A stretch of DNA of 44,552 bases from CAYMKL01 sp964390805 (GTDB lineage: Bacteria; Chloroflexota; Anaerolineae; VGOG01): the NCBI GenBank assembly GCA_964390805.1, contig CAYMKL010000046.1, positions 1 through 44,552 of the forward strand, read 5' to 3'. Both the position numbers and the translations under genes were made by a program. The notes beneath the pieces are model-generated. The model made no database searches, had not been told where the DNA came from, and saw only the letters and a program-made list of their open reading frames with translations. This document shows, in pieces, positions 15,331 through 23,338 of this stretch (within the stretch, counting starts at the first letter, position 1; every line of letters begins with the position of its first letter).

Positions 15331-17199
15331 ATGAGAAGCAAGCTTTTAGCTGTTCTAGTGGTGCTGGGCATAGTCATGGCCGCCTGCGCCGCACCCACCC
15401 CCGAGGTGATCAAGGAGCAAGTGATCGTCGAGAAGGAGGTTCCGGTCACCGTTGAGGTGGAGAAGGAAGTGATCGTCGAGAAGGAGGTCATTCAGACCGT
15501 TGAGGTGGAGAAGCAGGTGGTGGTCGAGAAGGTGATCACGGCTACGCCTCTACCGCCGGGCTCTGACAAACGAGGCGGCACCCTGGTCATGGGCTTCTAC
15601 CAGGAGCCGGAACTGCTGAACCCCCACATCCGCACGCAGACGACGGCCAGCGTTGCCGGGAATTTTCTGGAGCGCGCGCTGATCGGAATCGCAGACAGTG
15701 GTGCATATTTCGCTGACCTGGTGAAGGAACTGCCCACTGTGGCAAACGGTGGCCTCTCAGAAGATGGCCTGACGGTCACCTACAACTTGAGAGAGGGCGT
15801 CGTCTGGTCCGATGGCGATCCCTTCGACTGCGAAGACGTCGTCTTTACCTGGGAAACGATCATGCATCCTGAGAGTGGCGCAGTGAGCACCTCCGGCTGG
15901 GAGGACACTGAATCTGTCACCTGCCCCGACCCCTACACCGCGGTGTTCAAGTACAGCCAGTACTACGCGGCATTCCGGTCTCAGGCCCGCGATCCTGTCG
16001 TGCCTAGCCACATCGGGCTGGACCCGGCCAAGATGACTGAGTGGGAGTACAACCGCACAGCTTCGCCTGGCCTGGGCCCATTTGTCGTTGAAGAGTGGGT
16101 GTCCGGAGACCACATGACGCTGGTGCGCAACGAGAAGTACGAATACTGGGAGACCGAGGGCAAGCCCTACCTGGATGCCATCATCTTGCGCTACATCGAG
16201 AGCCGCGAGGTTGGCAAGCAGATCATCCAGACCGGCGAGATCGACTACTTGTGGGACCTGATCGAAGCCGACGTCCCCGAGGCCGAGACCTGGGAGGGCG
16301 TCGTCGTCAGTAACGTGCCCGGCGCCGGTACCGAGCGACTGGTGTTCAACCTGCGCGATCCGGAACTGGATGCACCCTGCAAAGAGTTCTTGCAGGAGAA
16401 TCCTTCGCCGCACTGGGCTGTGGGCGATGTGAGGGTGCGCCAGGCCATCCAGTATGGTATTGACAAAAACAGAATCAACGACAGGTTGCTATATGGCCTC
16501 GCCACCGTGGGCACGCAGGAACAGAACATCGGCTGGGCCAAGGCCGACGTCCCCGAGAGTGAGTTCAACCCGGACAAGGCCAGGGCCTTGCTGGAAGAGG
16601 CCGGCTGGACGGACACCGACGGCGACGGCATCCGCGAATGTCACGGCTGCCCCAATGCCGAAGAGGGCAAAGTGCTGAAACTCAAGTACCAGACCACCTC
16701 TGGCAACGCGCTGCGTGAGCAGTGCCAGCAGGTGGTCCTGGAGATGATGGCCGACATCGGCGTCCAGTTCTACATCGAGAATGTGCCTAGCTCGGAGCTG
16801 TTCGCCAGCTACGCCAACAACGCTTTCCGTAAGCACGGCCAGTACGACGTCTTGATGTACACCACTTCCAGCGACGTTGACCCGCACAGCTTCCTGCTCG
16901 GCTACCACGGCTCGGAAAGAATCCCCTGCGACGACAACTCGGGCACGGGATACAACTATTCGCGGTGGATTAACGAAGAAGCCGACGAGGCCTTCGAGAT
17001 CGCTGGTTCCAGCCCCGACATCGAGGTGCGAAAGGCGGCCTACCAAATAGCGGCCGAGCGCATCGCCGAGGAGATCCCCCACCTGTACCTCTATAACCGC
17101 GGGGAGATCGCCTTGCTGCGCGAGGAGTTCAAGGGCTACACCGACAATGTGTGGGATTATCTGTCGTGGAACGCCCAAGAGTGGTACCTAGAGAAGTAA
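15331..17199 (+). CDS. Peptide-type ABC transporter substrate-binding lipoprotein (SBP family 5)
   Basis: About 622 residues. The start is ATG 15331 with AGGAGG at 15315. The signal peptide ends in IVMAAC, so it is a lipoprotein. Residues 26-75 form a Val/Glu/Lys linker built from repeated VEKEV units, a form common on Chloroflexota binding proteins. The rest follows the DppA/OppA fold: GGTLVMGFYQEPELLNPH at the lobe start, DGLTVTYNLREGVVWSDG, VRQAIQYGIDKNRIND and a late LYLYNRGEIAL. The ligand is probably a peptide or amino-acid-like compound; the neighbouring peptidases and MttB-family genes suggest an N-methylated or modified one (inference). It is followed by a strong hairpin and two permease genes, but no ATPase gene. 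Confidence 0.9.
   Translation: MRSKLLAVLVVLGIVMAACAAPTPEVIKEQVIVEKEVPVTVEVEKEVIVEKEVIQTVEVEKQVVVEKVITATPLPPGSDKRGGTLVMGFYQEPELLNPHIRTQTTASVAGNFLERALIGIADSGAYFADLVKELPTVANGGLSEDGLTVTYNLREGVVWSDGDPFDCEDVVFTWETIMHPESGAVSTSGWEDTESVTCPDPYTAVFKYSQYYAAFRSQARDPVVPSHIGLDPAKMTEWEYNRTASPGLGPFVVEEWVSGDHMTLVRNEKYEYWETEGKPYLDAIILRYIESREVGKQIIQTGEIDYLWDLIEADVPEAETWEGVVVSNVPGAGTERLVFNLRDPELDAPCKEFLQENPSPHWAVGDVRVRQAIQYGIDKNRINDRLLYGLATVGTQEQNIGWAKADVPESEFNPDKARALLEEAGWTDTDGDGIRECHGCPNAEEGKVLKLKYQTTSGNALREQCQQVVLEMMADIGVQFYIENVPSSELFASYANNAFRKHGQYDVLMYTTSSDVDPHSFLLGYHGSERIPCDDNSGTGYNYSRWINEEADEAFEIAGSSPDIEVRKAAYQIAAERIAEEIPHLYLYNRGEIALLREEFKGYTDNVWDYLSWNAQEWYLEK
15405..15540 (+). repeat. Imperfect repeats encoding the VEKEV linker
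   Basis: GTGATCGTCGAGAAGGAGGT recurs at about 15420 and 15470 with similar GTTGAGGTGGAGAAG units between, coding the Val/Glu/Lys-rich linker of the binding protein. Recombination between units could change linker length. Confidence 0.7.
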
Positions 17200-17220
17200 C
17201 CGATCACGTTGGTTAGGCAG

Positions 17221-17255
17221 TTGGCGGGCGGTTGACAGACCGCCCGCCAATTCTT
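17221..17255 (+). terminator. Hairpin between binding-protein and permease genes (first operon)
   Basis: TTGGCGGGCGGT (17221-17232) and ACCGCCCGCCAA (17239-17250) form a perfect 12-base stem with 6-base loop, followed by TTCTT. It probably lowers permease expression relative to the binding protein by partial termination or by protecting the upstream mRNA. Confidence 0.7.
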
Positions 17256-17275
17256 ATCTTGTGGAGGGATTGCCT

Positions 17276-18526
17276 ATGACTCGCTATCTGATTCGTCGGG
17301 TTCTGCAAGCCATTCCCGTCCTCCTTTTCATCAGCGTGATTGTGTACGCGCTGATCATCATCAGTCCGATAGACCCGTTGGCCATTTATGAGGACAATCC
17401 GAACATTACGCCGGAAGACATGGCCATGCTGGAATTCCGCCTGGGCTTGCAGCAACCCGCCTTCCTGAACTTCCGGGGGAGCGCAGGCACGGTCAAGGTG
17501 GCCCAGGCAGATCTCTACAATAAACCGAGTGCGTCGGGCGGCACGGAGCCACGCAAGACCGGCGAGCTGTCCAGCGGCACCAGAGTGGCTGTCGTAGATG
17601 GTGAGAAGAACGAGGCTGGATCTTGGGTTAAAGTGCTCCACGCGGAGGAGCGGGTCACCGGCTGGACGCAGCGCGACAACATGTCCATTAGTGTGAATCC
17701 CCTTGACAGCCGCTACTTCAAGTGGCTCTTTGCGATAGTGCAGGGGGACTTCGGCCGCTCCAACGTGGAAAAGCGCCCGGCGCTGGAGATGATCCTGGAA
17801 CGCTTTCCAGCCACCTTCTATCTGATGATGGTATCTTTCGTGGGCACGATATTGATTGCCATTCCTATTGGTATCATTTCGGCCGTCAAGCAGTATTCAC
17901 TTTTCGACCACGTTTTTACGATCATTGCCTACGCAGGACGCTCGATTCCCATCTTTTGGTTCGGGCTCATTCTGATCATCGTCTTTCACTCCAGTCTGGA
18001 CTGGCCTTCGTGGGCGGGCGAGAGCCTGGCTGGAAAGCCGCTGTTTCCGGGTAGTGGCATGTACGACGTCCGCCTGGAGCGTCAACTGGGCTCCACGCCT
18101 CTGTGGGATTATGTGCACCATCTTATCCTGCCAGTGGCGATGCTGAGTGTCTTTGGCGCAGCGAGCTACATCCGCTACATGCGGGCCAGCATGTTGGAGG
18201 TCATTCACCAGGACTACATCCGCACTGCGCGAGGCAAGGGGCTGAGGGAGCGGGCCGTTCTTTACAGCCATGCCCTCAAGAATGCCGCCATTCCAGTGGT
18301 GACGATCCTGGCTATGGACCTGCCCCTTCTCTTTGGCGGCGCGTTGTTCACCGAGACCATCTTTAGCTGGCCGGGGATGGGCAAGCTGTTCTTCCGCTCG
18401 GCGCAGCGGGTGGACTACGCCGTCATAATGGGGATCGTCATGATCAACGCCACACTCATCGTGGCCTTCAACCTGGTAGCCGACGTTGTCTACGCCTTCC
18501 TCGATCCTCGCGTCCGATACGAGTGA
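17276..18526 (+). CDS. DppB/OppB-type ABC permease with SH3b-like insertion
   Basis: About 416 residues from ATG 17276 (GGAGG at 17263). It is a standard peptide-transporter permease: TM1 in RVLQAIPVLLFISVIVYAL, then the later helices and the coupling loop TARGKGLRERAVLYSHALKNA, and the family end (YAFLDPRVRYE). Usual length is about 310-340; the excess is an insertion at about residues 68-142, right after the conserved RLGLQQPAF. It contains LYNKPSASGGTEPRKTGEL, GTRVAVVDG, GSWVKVLHAEERVTGWTQ, which reads like a bacterial SH3 domain (SH3_3). It faces the outside of the membrane and could bind peptidoglycan or the binding protein (inference). It works with the permease at 18645. Confidence 0.88.
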   Translation: MTRYLIRRVLQAIPVLLFISVIVYALIIISPIDPLAIYEDNPNITPEDMAMLEFRLGLQQPAFLNFRGSAGTVKVAQADLYNKPSASGGTEPRKTGELSSGTRVAVVDGEKNEAGSWVKVLHAEERVTGWTQRDNMSISVNPLDSRYFKWLFAIVQGDFGRSNVEKRPALEMILERFPATFYLMMVSFVGTILIAIPIGIISAVKQYSLFDHVFTIIAYAGRSIPIFWFGLILIIVFHSSLDWPSWAGESLAGKPLFPGSGMYDVRLERQLGSTPLWDYVHHLILPVAMLSVFGAASYIRYMRASMLEVIHQDYIRTARGKGLRERAVLYSHALKNAAIPVVTILAMDLPLLFGGALFTETIFSWPGMGKLFFRSAQRVDYAVIMGIVMINATLIVAFNLVADVVYAFLDPRVRYE

Positions 18527-18533
18527 GGAGTTT

Positions 18534-18589
18534 GTAGTAGCGACTTCAGTCGCTTTGGCGCCATCGTGGACGACTGAAGTCATCACTAC
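18534..18589. repeat. Inverted repeat between the two permease genes
   Basis: The GTAGTAGCGACTTCAGTC arm (18534-18551) and the GACTGAAGTCATCACTAC arm (18572-18589) pair with three mismatches. It looks like a dispersed palindromic unit inserted in the operon. Confidence 0.6.
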
Positions 18590-18644
18590 GGTCGTCACTA
18601 CGAAGAAACGCCAGTGTCAAGTACGAAGCTAGAGGAGATTGTTC

Positions 18645-19595
18645 ATGTCTGATTCTGAGACTGTGCAGCCCCAGGAGGAGCCGGTATTGGACTTGGCGCC
18701 AAAGTATCGTGAACAGCAGACCATGACGCAGTTGGTATGGCACTCCTATCGTCGCCATAAACCAGCCATGATCGGCACGACCATTATCCTCATATTCGCC
18801 CTGGCGGCCATCTTCGCGCCCTACATCTCACCTTGGGACCCGGAGAAAACCGACCTGGATATAATGTTGCAGCCGCCATCGGCCCAGCACATCATGGGAA
18901 CAGACGAGTTGGGCCGCGACTTACTGACCCGCATTCTGTACGGCGGCCGGGTTTCTTTGAGCATAGGCGTCATGGCCATGGCGCTGGCGGTGGTCGTTGG
19001 GGCTGTCGTCGGCGGATTGGCTGGTTTCTACGGCGGCTGGGTGGACAATGTCCTGATGCGCTTCACCGACATGATGTTGGCCTTCCCCCAACTTTTCATC
19101 CTGATCATTCTTGCCCTTGCACTGCGGGACATTCCTATTGAAGCGCTGCGGGGCACGGCCTTCGCCAGCGTTTTCTCCATCGTGTTGGTCATCGCAGTGC
19201 TGGCCTGGATGAGGGTGGCCCGGCTGGTTCGGGCCTCGTTCCTCTCGCTCAAAGAAAAGGAATTCATCGAGGCAGCTCGCAGCTCTGGTGTATCCAACTT
19301 GCGCATTATGGCTCGCCACCTGCTGCCCAATGCCATGAGTCCTATCATCGTGGCCGCTACCTTCCGAGTAGCCACTTCCATCATCACCGAGTCTGGCCTG
19401 AGCTATCTGGGCTTCGGCGTACAGCCACCCACGCCCACCTGGGGCAACATGCTCAAAAACGCCCAGGACCAGATGACCCGTGCCCCGTGGACGGCCATCT
19501 TCCCTGGTCTGATGATCTTCATCGCTGTCATCGCCATCAACTTCATTGGTGATGGCTTGCGGGATGCGTTGGATCCATACAAAGCGGAAACGTAG
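18645..19595 (+). CDS. DppC/OppC-type ABC permease
   Basis: About 316 residues from ATG 18645, with GAGGAGA at 18632. It has a cytoplasmic N-terminal stretch, TM1 (MIGTTIILIFALAAIFAPYI), the motif HIMGTDELGRDLLTRILYG typical of the DppC N-terminal loop, and the coupling loop EFIEAARSSGVSNLRIMARH. It ends in the family signature FIGDGLRDALDPY. It pairs with the SH3b-containing permease to form the channel. No ATPase gene follows; the ATPases at 35549 are the nearest candidates. The downstream terminator at 19881 ends this unit. Confidence 0.92.
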   Translation: MSDSETVQPQEEPVLDLAPKYREQQTMTQLVWHSYRRHKPAMIGTTIILIFALAAIFAPYISPWDPEKTDLDIMLQPPSAQHIMGTDELGRDLLTRILYGGRVSLSIGVMAMALAVVVGAVVGGLAGFYGGWVDNVLMRFTDMMLAFPQLFILIILALALRDIPIEALRGTAFASVFSIVLVIAVLAWMRVARLVRASFLSLKEKEFIEAARSSGVSNLRIMARHLLPNAMSPIIVAATFRVATSIITESGLSYLGFGVQPPTPTWGNMLKNAQDQMTRAPWTAIFPGLMIFIAVIAINFIGDGLRDALDPYKAET

Positions 19596-19639
19596 ACAGT
19601 TTGGAGTTTCACGTTCGAAGTTTCGAGTTGAGTGAACTA

Positions 19640-19812
19640 CCACCACCAGAGGTGGTGGCTTCTGGGCTTTCCATTGAAGCGTTCACTGGTAAGTTGAGGC
19701 AGGTTCCCATTCCATTTCGACCAGAGTAACAGTCAGTTTTGTTGCTCGAATCTAACAGAGGCAGGGTCTGTACTGGTAGAACCTTTTCCTGCACCACCAC
19801 CAGAGGTGGTGG
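19640..19812. repeat. Two copies of a CCACCACC/GGTGGTGG palindrome
   Basis: CCACCACC-AGA-GGTGGTGG occurs at 19640-19658 and again at 19794-19812, same orientation, 135 bases apart. The stretch between and after them is low-complexity and non-coding. Confidence 0.65.
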
Positions 19813-19880
19813 TTTCATAAGACAATGAACTCTAAACCTGAAACTCAAAACCCAAAACTCATGTGGGGGGGCGTGCTAAG

Positions 19881-19906
19881 GGCGGGCCATCTGGCCCGCC
19901 TTTTTT
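19881..19906 (+). terminator. Intrinsic terminator after the first transporter genes
   Basis: GGCGGGCC (19881-19888), loop ATCT, GGCCCGCC (19893-19900) and six T residues. It separates the transporter genes from the catabolic genes starting at 19941. Confidence 0.9.
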
Positions 19907-19940
19907 CCTGAATCCGAGCAGAAGATAGGAGGAGCTAGCC

Positions 19941-20975
19941 ATGTCTACCATCGAGCTTCTTTTCCTCAGCCAGGAGGAGGTTATCGCTGCCGGCGGGCTT
20001 GACATGGCTGCGGCCATGGCTGACGTGGAAGCCACGCTGCGATTGCATCATACGGGTGACGACGTCCTTCCCCTCAAGGCCGTGATGGACTTGAGCCAGG
20101 ATGCCTCGGGCCTGAGAGAAAGCCACATCAACGCCATGCCTGCCTACCTGGGCGGCGACTACCATACGGCTGGCCTCAAGTGGATCGCTAGCTTCCCGGC
20201 GAATCCACGTCAGCGCAACCTGCCTCGCGCCTCAGGCCTCATCGTCCTGAACGATTCCGATGCCGGCGTGCCGTTGGCCGTGATGGACGGAACGCTCATC
20301 AGCGCCATGCGCACCGGCGCCGTCACCGGCGTGGCGGCTCGATACCTGGCCCGGCCCGACTCCCGCTGTGCCGGCCTCATCGGCGCCGGAGTGCAGAACC
20401 ACACCCAACTGATGGCCCTACGTGTAGCTCTGCCCCACCTGCGGGAGGCGCTCATCTACGACATTCGCCGTTCCCGCAGCGAAGCCTTTGCTATGGAGAT
20501 GTCCAACCTACTCGACCTGCCCGTGCGGGTGGCCGACGACGCCGAGACCGTGGTCCGCAAGGCCGACGTCCTGGTCACGGCGACGACCACCACGGAGCCT
20601 ATCGTTCGCCAGGGCTGGCTGCGCGAGGGCAGCTTCTACTCCCACGTCTCCGGCTACGAGTGCGAGTTCGCCGTCATCGCTTCCGCCGACAAGGTGGTGG
20701 TTGATGACTGGGAGCAGGTGAAACATCGCGCCGCGCAGACCATCGCCTACATGCACCAGGCTGGCGAGTTCAACGACGATGATCTCTACGCCGAGCTGGG
20801 CGAGATCGTGGTCGGCGACAAACTCGGCCGGAAAAGCGACGCGGAGCGTATCTTCTTCAATCCGGTGGGCCTGGGCGTCGAGGATATCGCCTTGGCCACA
20901 CGCATCTATCGCACCGCCCAAGAACGCGGCCTCGGGCAGACGTTGACCCTTTGGGAAAGCCCGCGTTGGATGTGA
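19941..20975 (+). CDS. Ornithine cyclodeaminase / mu-crystallin family protein
   Basis: 344 residues, ATG 19941 with AGGAGGAG upstream. It has the family fold: an N-terminal substrate region with GLKWIASFP and GTLISAMRTGAVTGVAARYLA, a Rossmann dinucleotide motif GLIGAGVQNH near residue 145, and the VVVDDWEQVKHR segment late in the protein, where the Asp is the catalytic position of the family. The family covers ornithine cyclodeaminase, ketimine and delta1-pyrroline-2-carboxylate reductases and similar enzymes, so the substrate is probably an amino acid or cyclic imine. It leads the run of hydrolase genes after the terminator and may process the amino acid released by them. A second, more divergent member is at 41390. 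Confidence 0.88.
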   Translation: MSTIELLFLSQEEVIAAGGLDMAAAMADVEATLRLHHTGDDVLPLKAVMDLSQDASGLRESHINAMPAYLGGDYHTAGLKWIASFPANPRQRNLPRASGLIVLNDSDAGVPLAVMDGTLISAMRTGAVTGVAARYLARPDSRCAGLIGAGVQNHTQLMALRVALPHLREALIYDIRRSRSEAFAMEMSNLLDLPVRVADDAETVVRKADVLVTATTTTEPIVRQGWLREGSFYSHVSGYECEFAVIASADKVVVDDWEQVKHRAAQTIAYMHQAGEFNDDDLYAELGEIVVGDKLGRKSDAERIFFNPVGLGVEDIALATRIYRTAQERGLGQTLTLWESPRWM

Positions 20976-20988
20976 ATCAGAACCTGGG

Positions 20989-21129
20989 CTTTGGACAAAA
21001 TCGCGACGGCAGCCAGAAACCCGTTTTCTCACAGCATAATGTCGTCCATGCCCGCTTGAAATAAACTGATTCATACAGATTTCGGCGGTGAGGTTATCAG
21101 AAAACGGGTTTCTTTGGCTTTGTCCAAAG
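20989..21129. repeat. Long interrupted inverted repeat in the spacer before the M28 gene
   Basis: CTTTGGACAAA (20989-20999) plus AGCCAGAAACCCGTTTTCT (21011-21029) is mirrored by AGAAAACGGGTTTC with TTTGGCT (21099-21119) and TTTGTCCAAAG (21119-21129). The centre of about 70 bases has no gene. It looks like a non-autonomous palindromic element. Confidence 0.65.
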
Positions 21130-21188
21130 TCCAAAGAGCTACGAAAGCCGAGAAACCAGGTTTTTGTGTTGGAGAGAGGAGGTACACT

Positions 21189-22565
21189 GTGGACATCAAC
21201 GTACTAGACAAGACCCTCATCGGCGAGGTCTGGACTTCACCAGACATCTACGCCAACCTGGAGACTCTGTGTGACTTCGGCAGCCGCTTCGCTGGCACGC
21301 CTAGCGAGCGCCAGGCCCGCAACTTCATCCTAAGCAGGTTCGCCGCCTACGGCCTCCAGAATGTTCACCTGGACCCCTTCCCCTACATGGGCTGGCGGCG
21401 GGGCACCTGCCAGGCTCAACTCGTCAGCCCCCGCCAACTGCCGCTGCCTTCGGCCCAATCGCTGGTCTACTCGCCCAGCACGCCTGAAGGCGGGTTACGG
21501 ACCGAGGTGGTTGATCTCGGATCGGGAAGCAAGGAGGAGTTCGCCGCCCGGCACGCCGAGATCGCTGGCAAGATCGTCCTGGTGTCCAGCGCTAGCTCAC
21601 CGGAGGGCCAGCGCATCCATCGGCGCGAGAAGTATGGCCGCGCCGTGGCCGCTGGCGCCGTCGGCTTTCTGTTCGCCAATCACCTACCTGGCATGTTGGC
21701 CCCCACCGGTTCACTGCGCGGTGGTCGCATGGGCGAGATCCCCGGCCTGGGCCTCAGCCGCGAACATGGCTTCGCCCTGGCTCGCCAATGCCGATGGGGA
21801 CAGGCGGTGGTTGAGTTGCAGGTCCACAACGAGAGCGGCCCGGCCGAAGCCTGGCACGTGGTGGGCGAGGTGCCAGGGAGCAAAGCCGGCACCGCCGAGG
21901 AGGAGATCATCGTCATTGGCGGCCACTACGACGGCCACGACATCGCCCAGGGCGCGATGGACAACGCCTCGGGGGTAGCCGTGGTCCTAGAACTGGCCCG
22001 CACCTTCGGCCCCTTGCGCGGCCAACTGCCCCGCACTCTGCGCTTCATCGCCTTCGCGGTCGAAGAACTGGGCGTCCTGGGTTCCACGGAATACGTCAAA
22101 AAGCACCGCGAAGAGCTGGGGTCGGTGAGCTTCATGTTGAACCTGGATGCCTGCGTGGGCTCCAGTCCCGCTGAGTTCGTGCTCAACGGCTTTGAGGAAC
22201 TGCGCCCTCTGTTGCAGGGCTTCGCCGCCGACATGCGCTACCAGTTGAGCACGAAGCAGCGGGTGGTCACCGCTTCGGACAATTTCCCCTTCGTGATGCA
22301 GGGTGTCCCGGCCATCAATCTGGTCCGGCGGGGCATTGATCCCCGATTGGGGCGGGGCTACGGCCACACCGCAGCCGACACCCTGGACAAAGTGAGCGAG
22401 GTGGACCTCCGCGAGTCAGCGATGGTAGCCGCCCGATTGATGCTACGAGCGGCAAGTCACGCGGGGCCGCTGGGCCGACGCCGAAGCCAGGACGAAGTGC
22501 GCGACATCCTCATTGACCAGGGACTGGAAGAGCCGCTCAAGGCCCAGGACAAGTGGCCGTTTTGA
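21189..22565 (+). CDS. M28-family metallopeptidase
   Basis: About 458 residues. GTG 21189 is chosen because GAGAGGAGG ends 6 bases upstream; the longer frame from 21114 lies in the inverted repeat. The zinc site is readable: GGHYDGHD (His, Asp), AMDNASG (bridging Asp), VEELGVLGS (catalytic Glu-Glu), MLNLDACVG (Asp) and YGHTAADT (His), the order of M28 aminopeptidases. A PA-like insert (KIVLVSSASSPEG to GFLFANHLPG) lies before the zinc domain. There is no signal peptide, so it works inside the cell, probably removing N-terminal residues from imported peptides. It is followed 11 bases later by the creatininase-family gene. Confidence 0.9.
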   Translation: MDINVLDKTLIGEVWTSPDIYANLETLCDFGSRFAGTPSERQARNFILSRFAAYGLQNVHLDPFPYMGWRRGTCQAQLVSPRQLPLPSAQSLVYSPSTPEGGLRTEVVDLGSGSKEEFAARHAEIAGKIVLVSSASSPEGQRIHRREKYGRAVAAGAVGFLFANHLPGMLAPTGSLRGGRMGEIPGLGLSREHGFALARQCRWGQAVVELQVHNESGPAEAWHVVGEVPGSKAGTAEEEIIVIGGHYDGHDIAQGAMDNASGVAVVLELARTFGPLRGQLPRTLRFIAFAVEELGVLGSTEYVKKHREELGSVSFMLNLDACVGSSPAEFVLNGFEELRPLLQGFAADMRYQLSTKQRVVTASDNFPFVMQGVPAINLVRRGIDPRLGRGYGHTAADTLDKVSEVDLRESAMVAARLMLRAASHAGPLGRRRSQDEVRDILIDQGLEEPLKAQDKWPF

Positions 22566-22576
22566 GGAGGAGACCA

Positions 22577-23338
22577 ATGACGAACAAAGCATACATCCTA
22601 CCAGATATGACCTGGCCCGAGGCAAAGGAAGCCCTAGCGCAAGCCGAGTTGGCACTGATACCGGTGGGGTCCTTTGAGCAACACGGGCCTCACGGTACTT
22701 TCGAAGTAGACACCGGCCGCGCCTATGGCTTCGGCAAGCTGCTGGCAGCGCGAATGTGCCCGCAGGTCGTGCTGTCGCCGGTCGTCAACATCGGCGTGTC
22801 GTACCACCACCTGAACTTCCCCGGCACCGTCACCCTGCGGCCTGAGACCTTCATGGCCGTGGTCTACGACGTAGTGTGGAGCCTCAGGCAACATGGTATC
22901 GAGAAGTTCCTGATCCTGAACGGCCACGGCGGCAACATCCCCTCGCTGGGGGTGGTCATCGTCAAGCTGCGGGAGGAGTTGGGAGTAAAGGTCGCCTGGA
23001 CCAGCTTCACCTCTCTCGCCAAAGAGGTGCTCCAGGAGCGGATCAAATCGGAATCAAAAGGGCACTCCTGCGAGGGCGAGATGTCGCAGGCCATGATCCT
23101 GGCCCCTCACACGGTGCGGCGGGAAGCCCTGGCCCCCGGCAAGTTCAAGGGCTATCCGTACCGTCACCTGGGGGAAGGCTTCAACCTGGCCTATCCCTAT
23201 CGCTTCGACGAGATCACGGCCAACGGCGCGCTGGGAGACGCCCGCCAGGCCAGCGAGGAACTGGGACGGGATATCGTCGAGGCAGCTTTGCAGCATGCGG
23301 TTGAGTTCTTGCAGGATTTCATGGCGCATGAGGAGTGA
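22577..23338 (+). CDS. Creatininase-family amidohydrolase
   Basis: About 253 residues, ATG 22577 with GAGGAG upstream. Family metal ligands are visible: VGSFEQHGPHGTFEVDT (Glu, His, Asp), then LILNGHGGN and the later EMSQAMILAP segment (a Glu ligand). The family contains creatinine amidohydrolase, the MftE-type peptidase and other cyclic-amide or peptide hydrolases. The presence of MttB-family demethylases nearby makes an N-methylated cyclic amide such as creatinine a possible substrate, but peptide trimming is equally plausible. It sits in a tight operon: the next gene overlaps its stop by 4 bases. Confidence 0.88.
   Translation: MTNKAYILPDMTWPEAKEALAQAELALIPVGSFEQHGPHGTFEVDTGRAYGFGKLLAARMCPQVVLSPVVNIGVSYHHLNFPGTVTLRPETFMAVVYDVVWSLRQHGIEKFLILNGHGGNIPSLGVVIVKLREELGVKVAWTSFTSLAKEVLQERIKSESKGHSCEGEMSQAMILAPHTVRREALAPGKFKGYPYRHLGEGFNLAYPYRFDEITANGALGDARQASEELGRDIVEAALQHAVEFLQDFMAHEE

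Noticed and set aside
15225..15455. Small frame with a strong ribosome site before the first binding-protein gene
   Set aside because: It runs into the binding-protein gene in another frame and its later codons mirror that gene's linker; at most a leader peptide.
21114..21188. Longer N-terminus for the M28 peptidase
   Set aside because: It is encoded by the arm of an inverted repeat, and a good ribosome site precedes GTG 21189.
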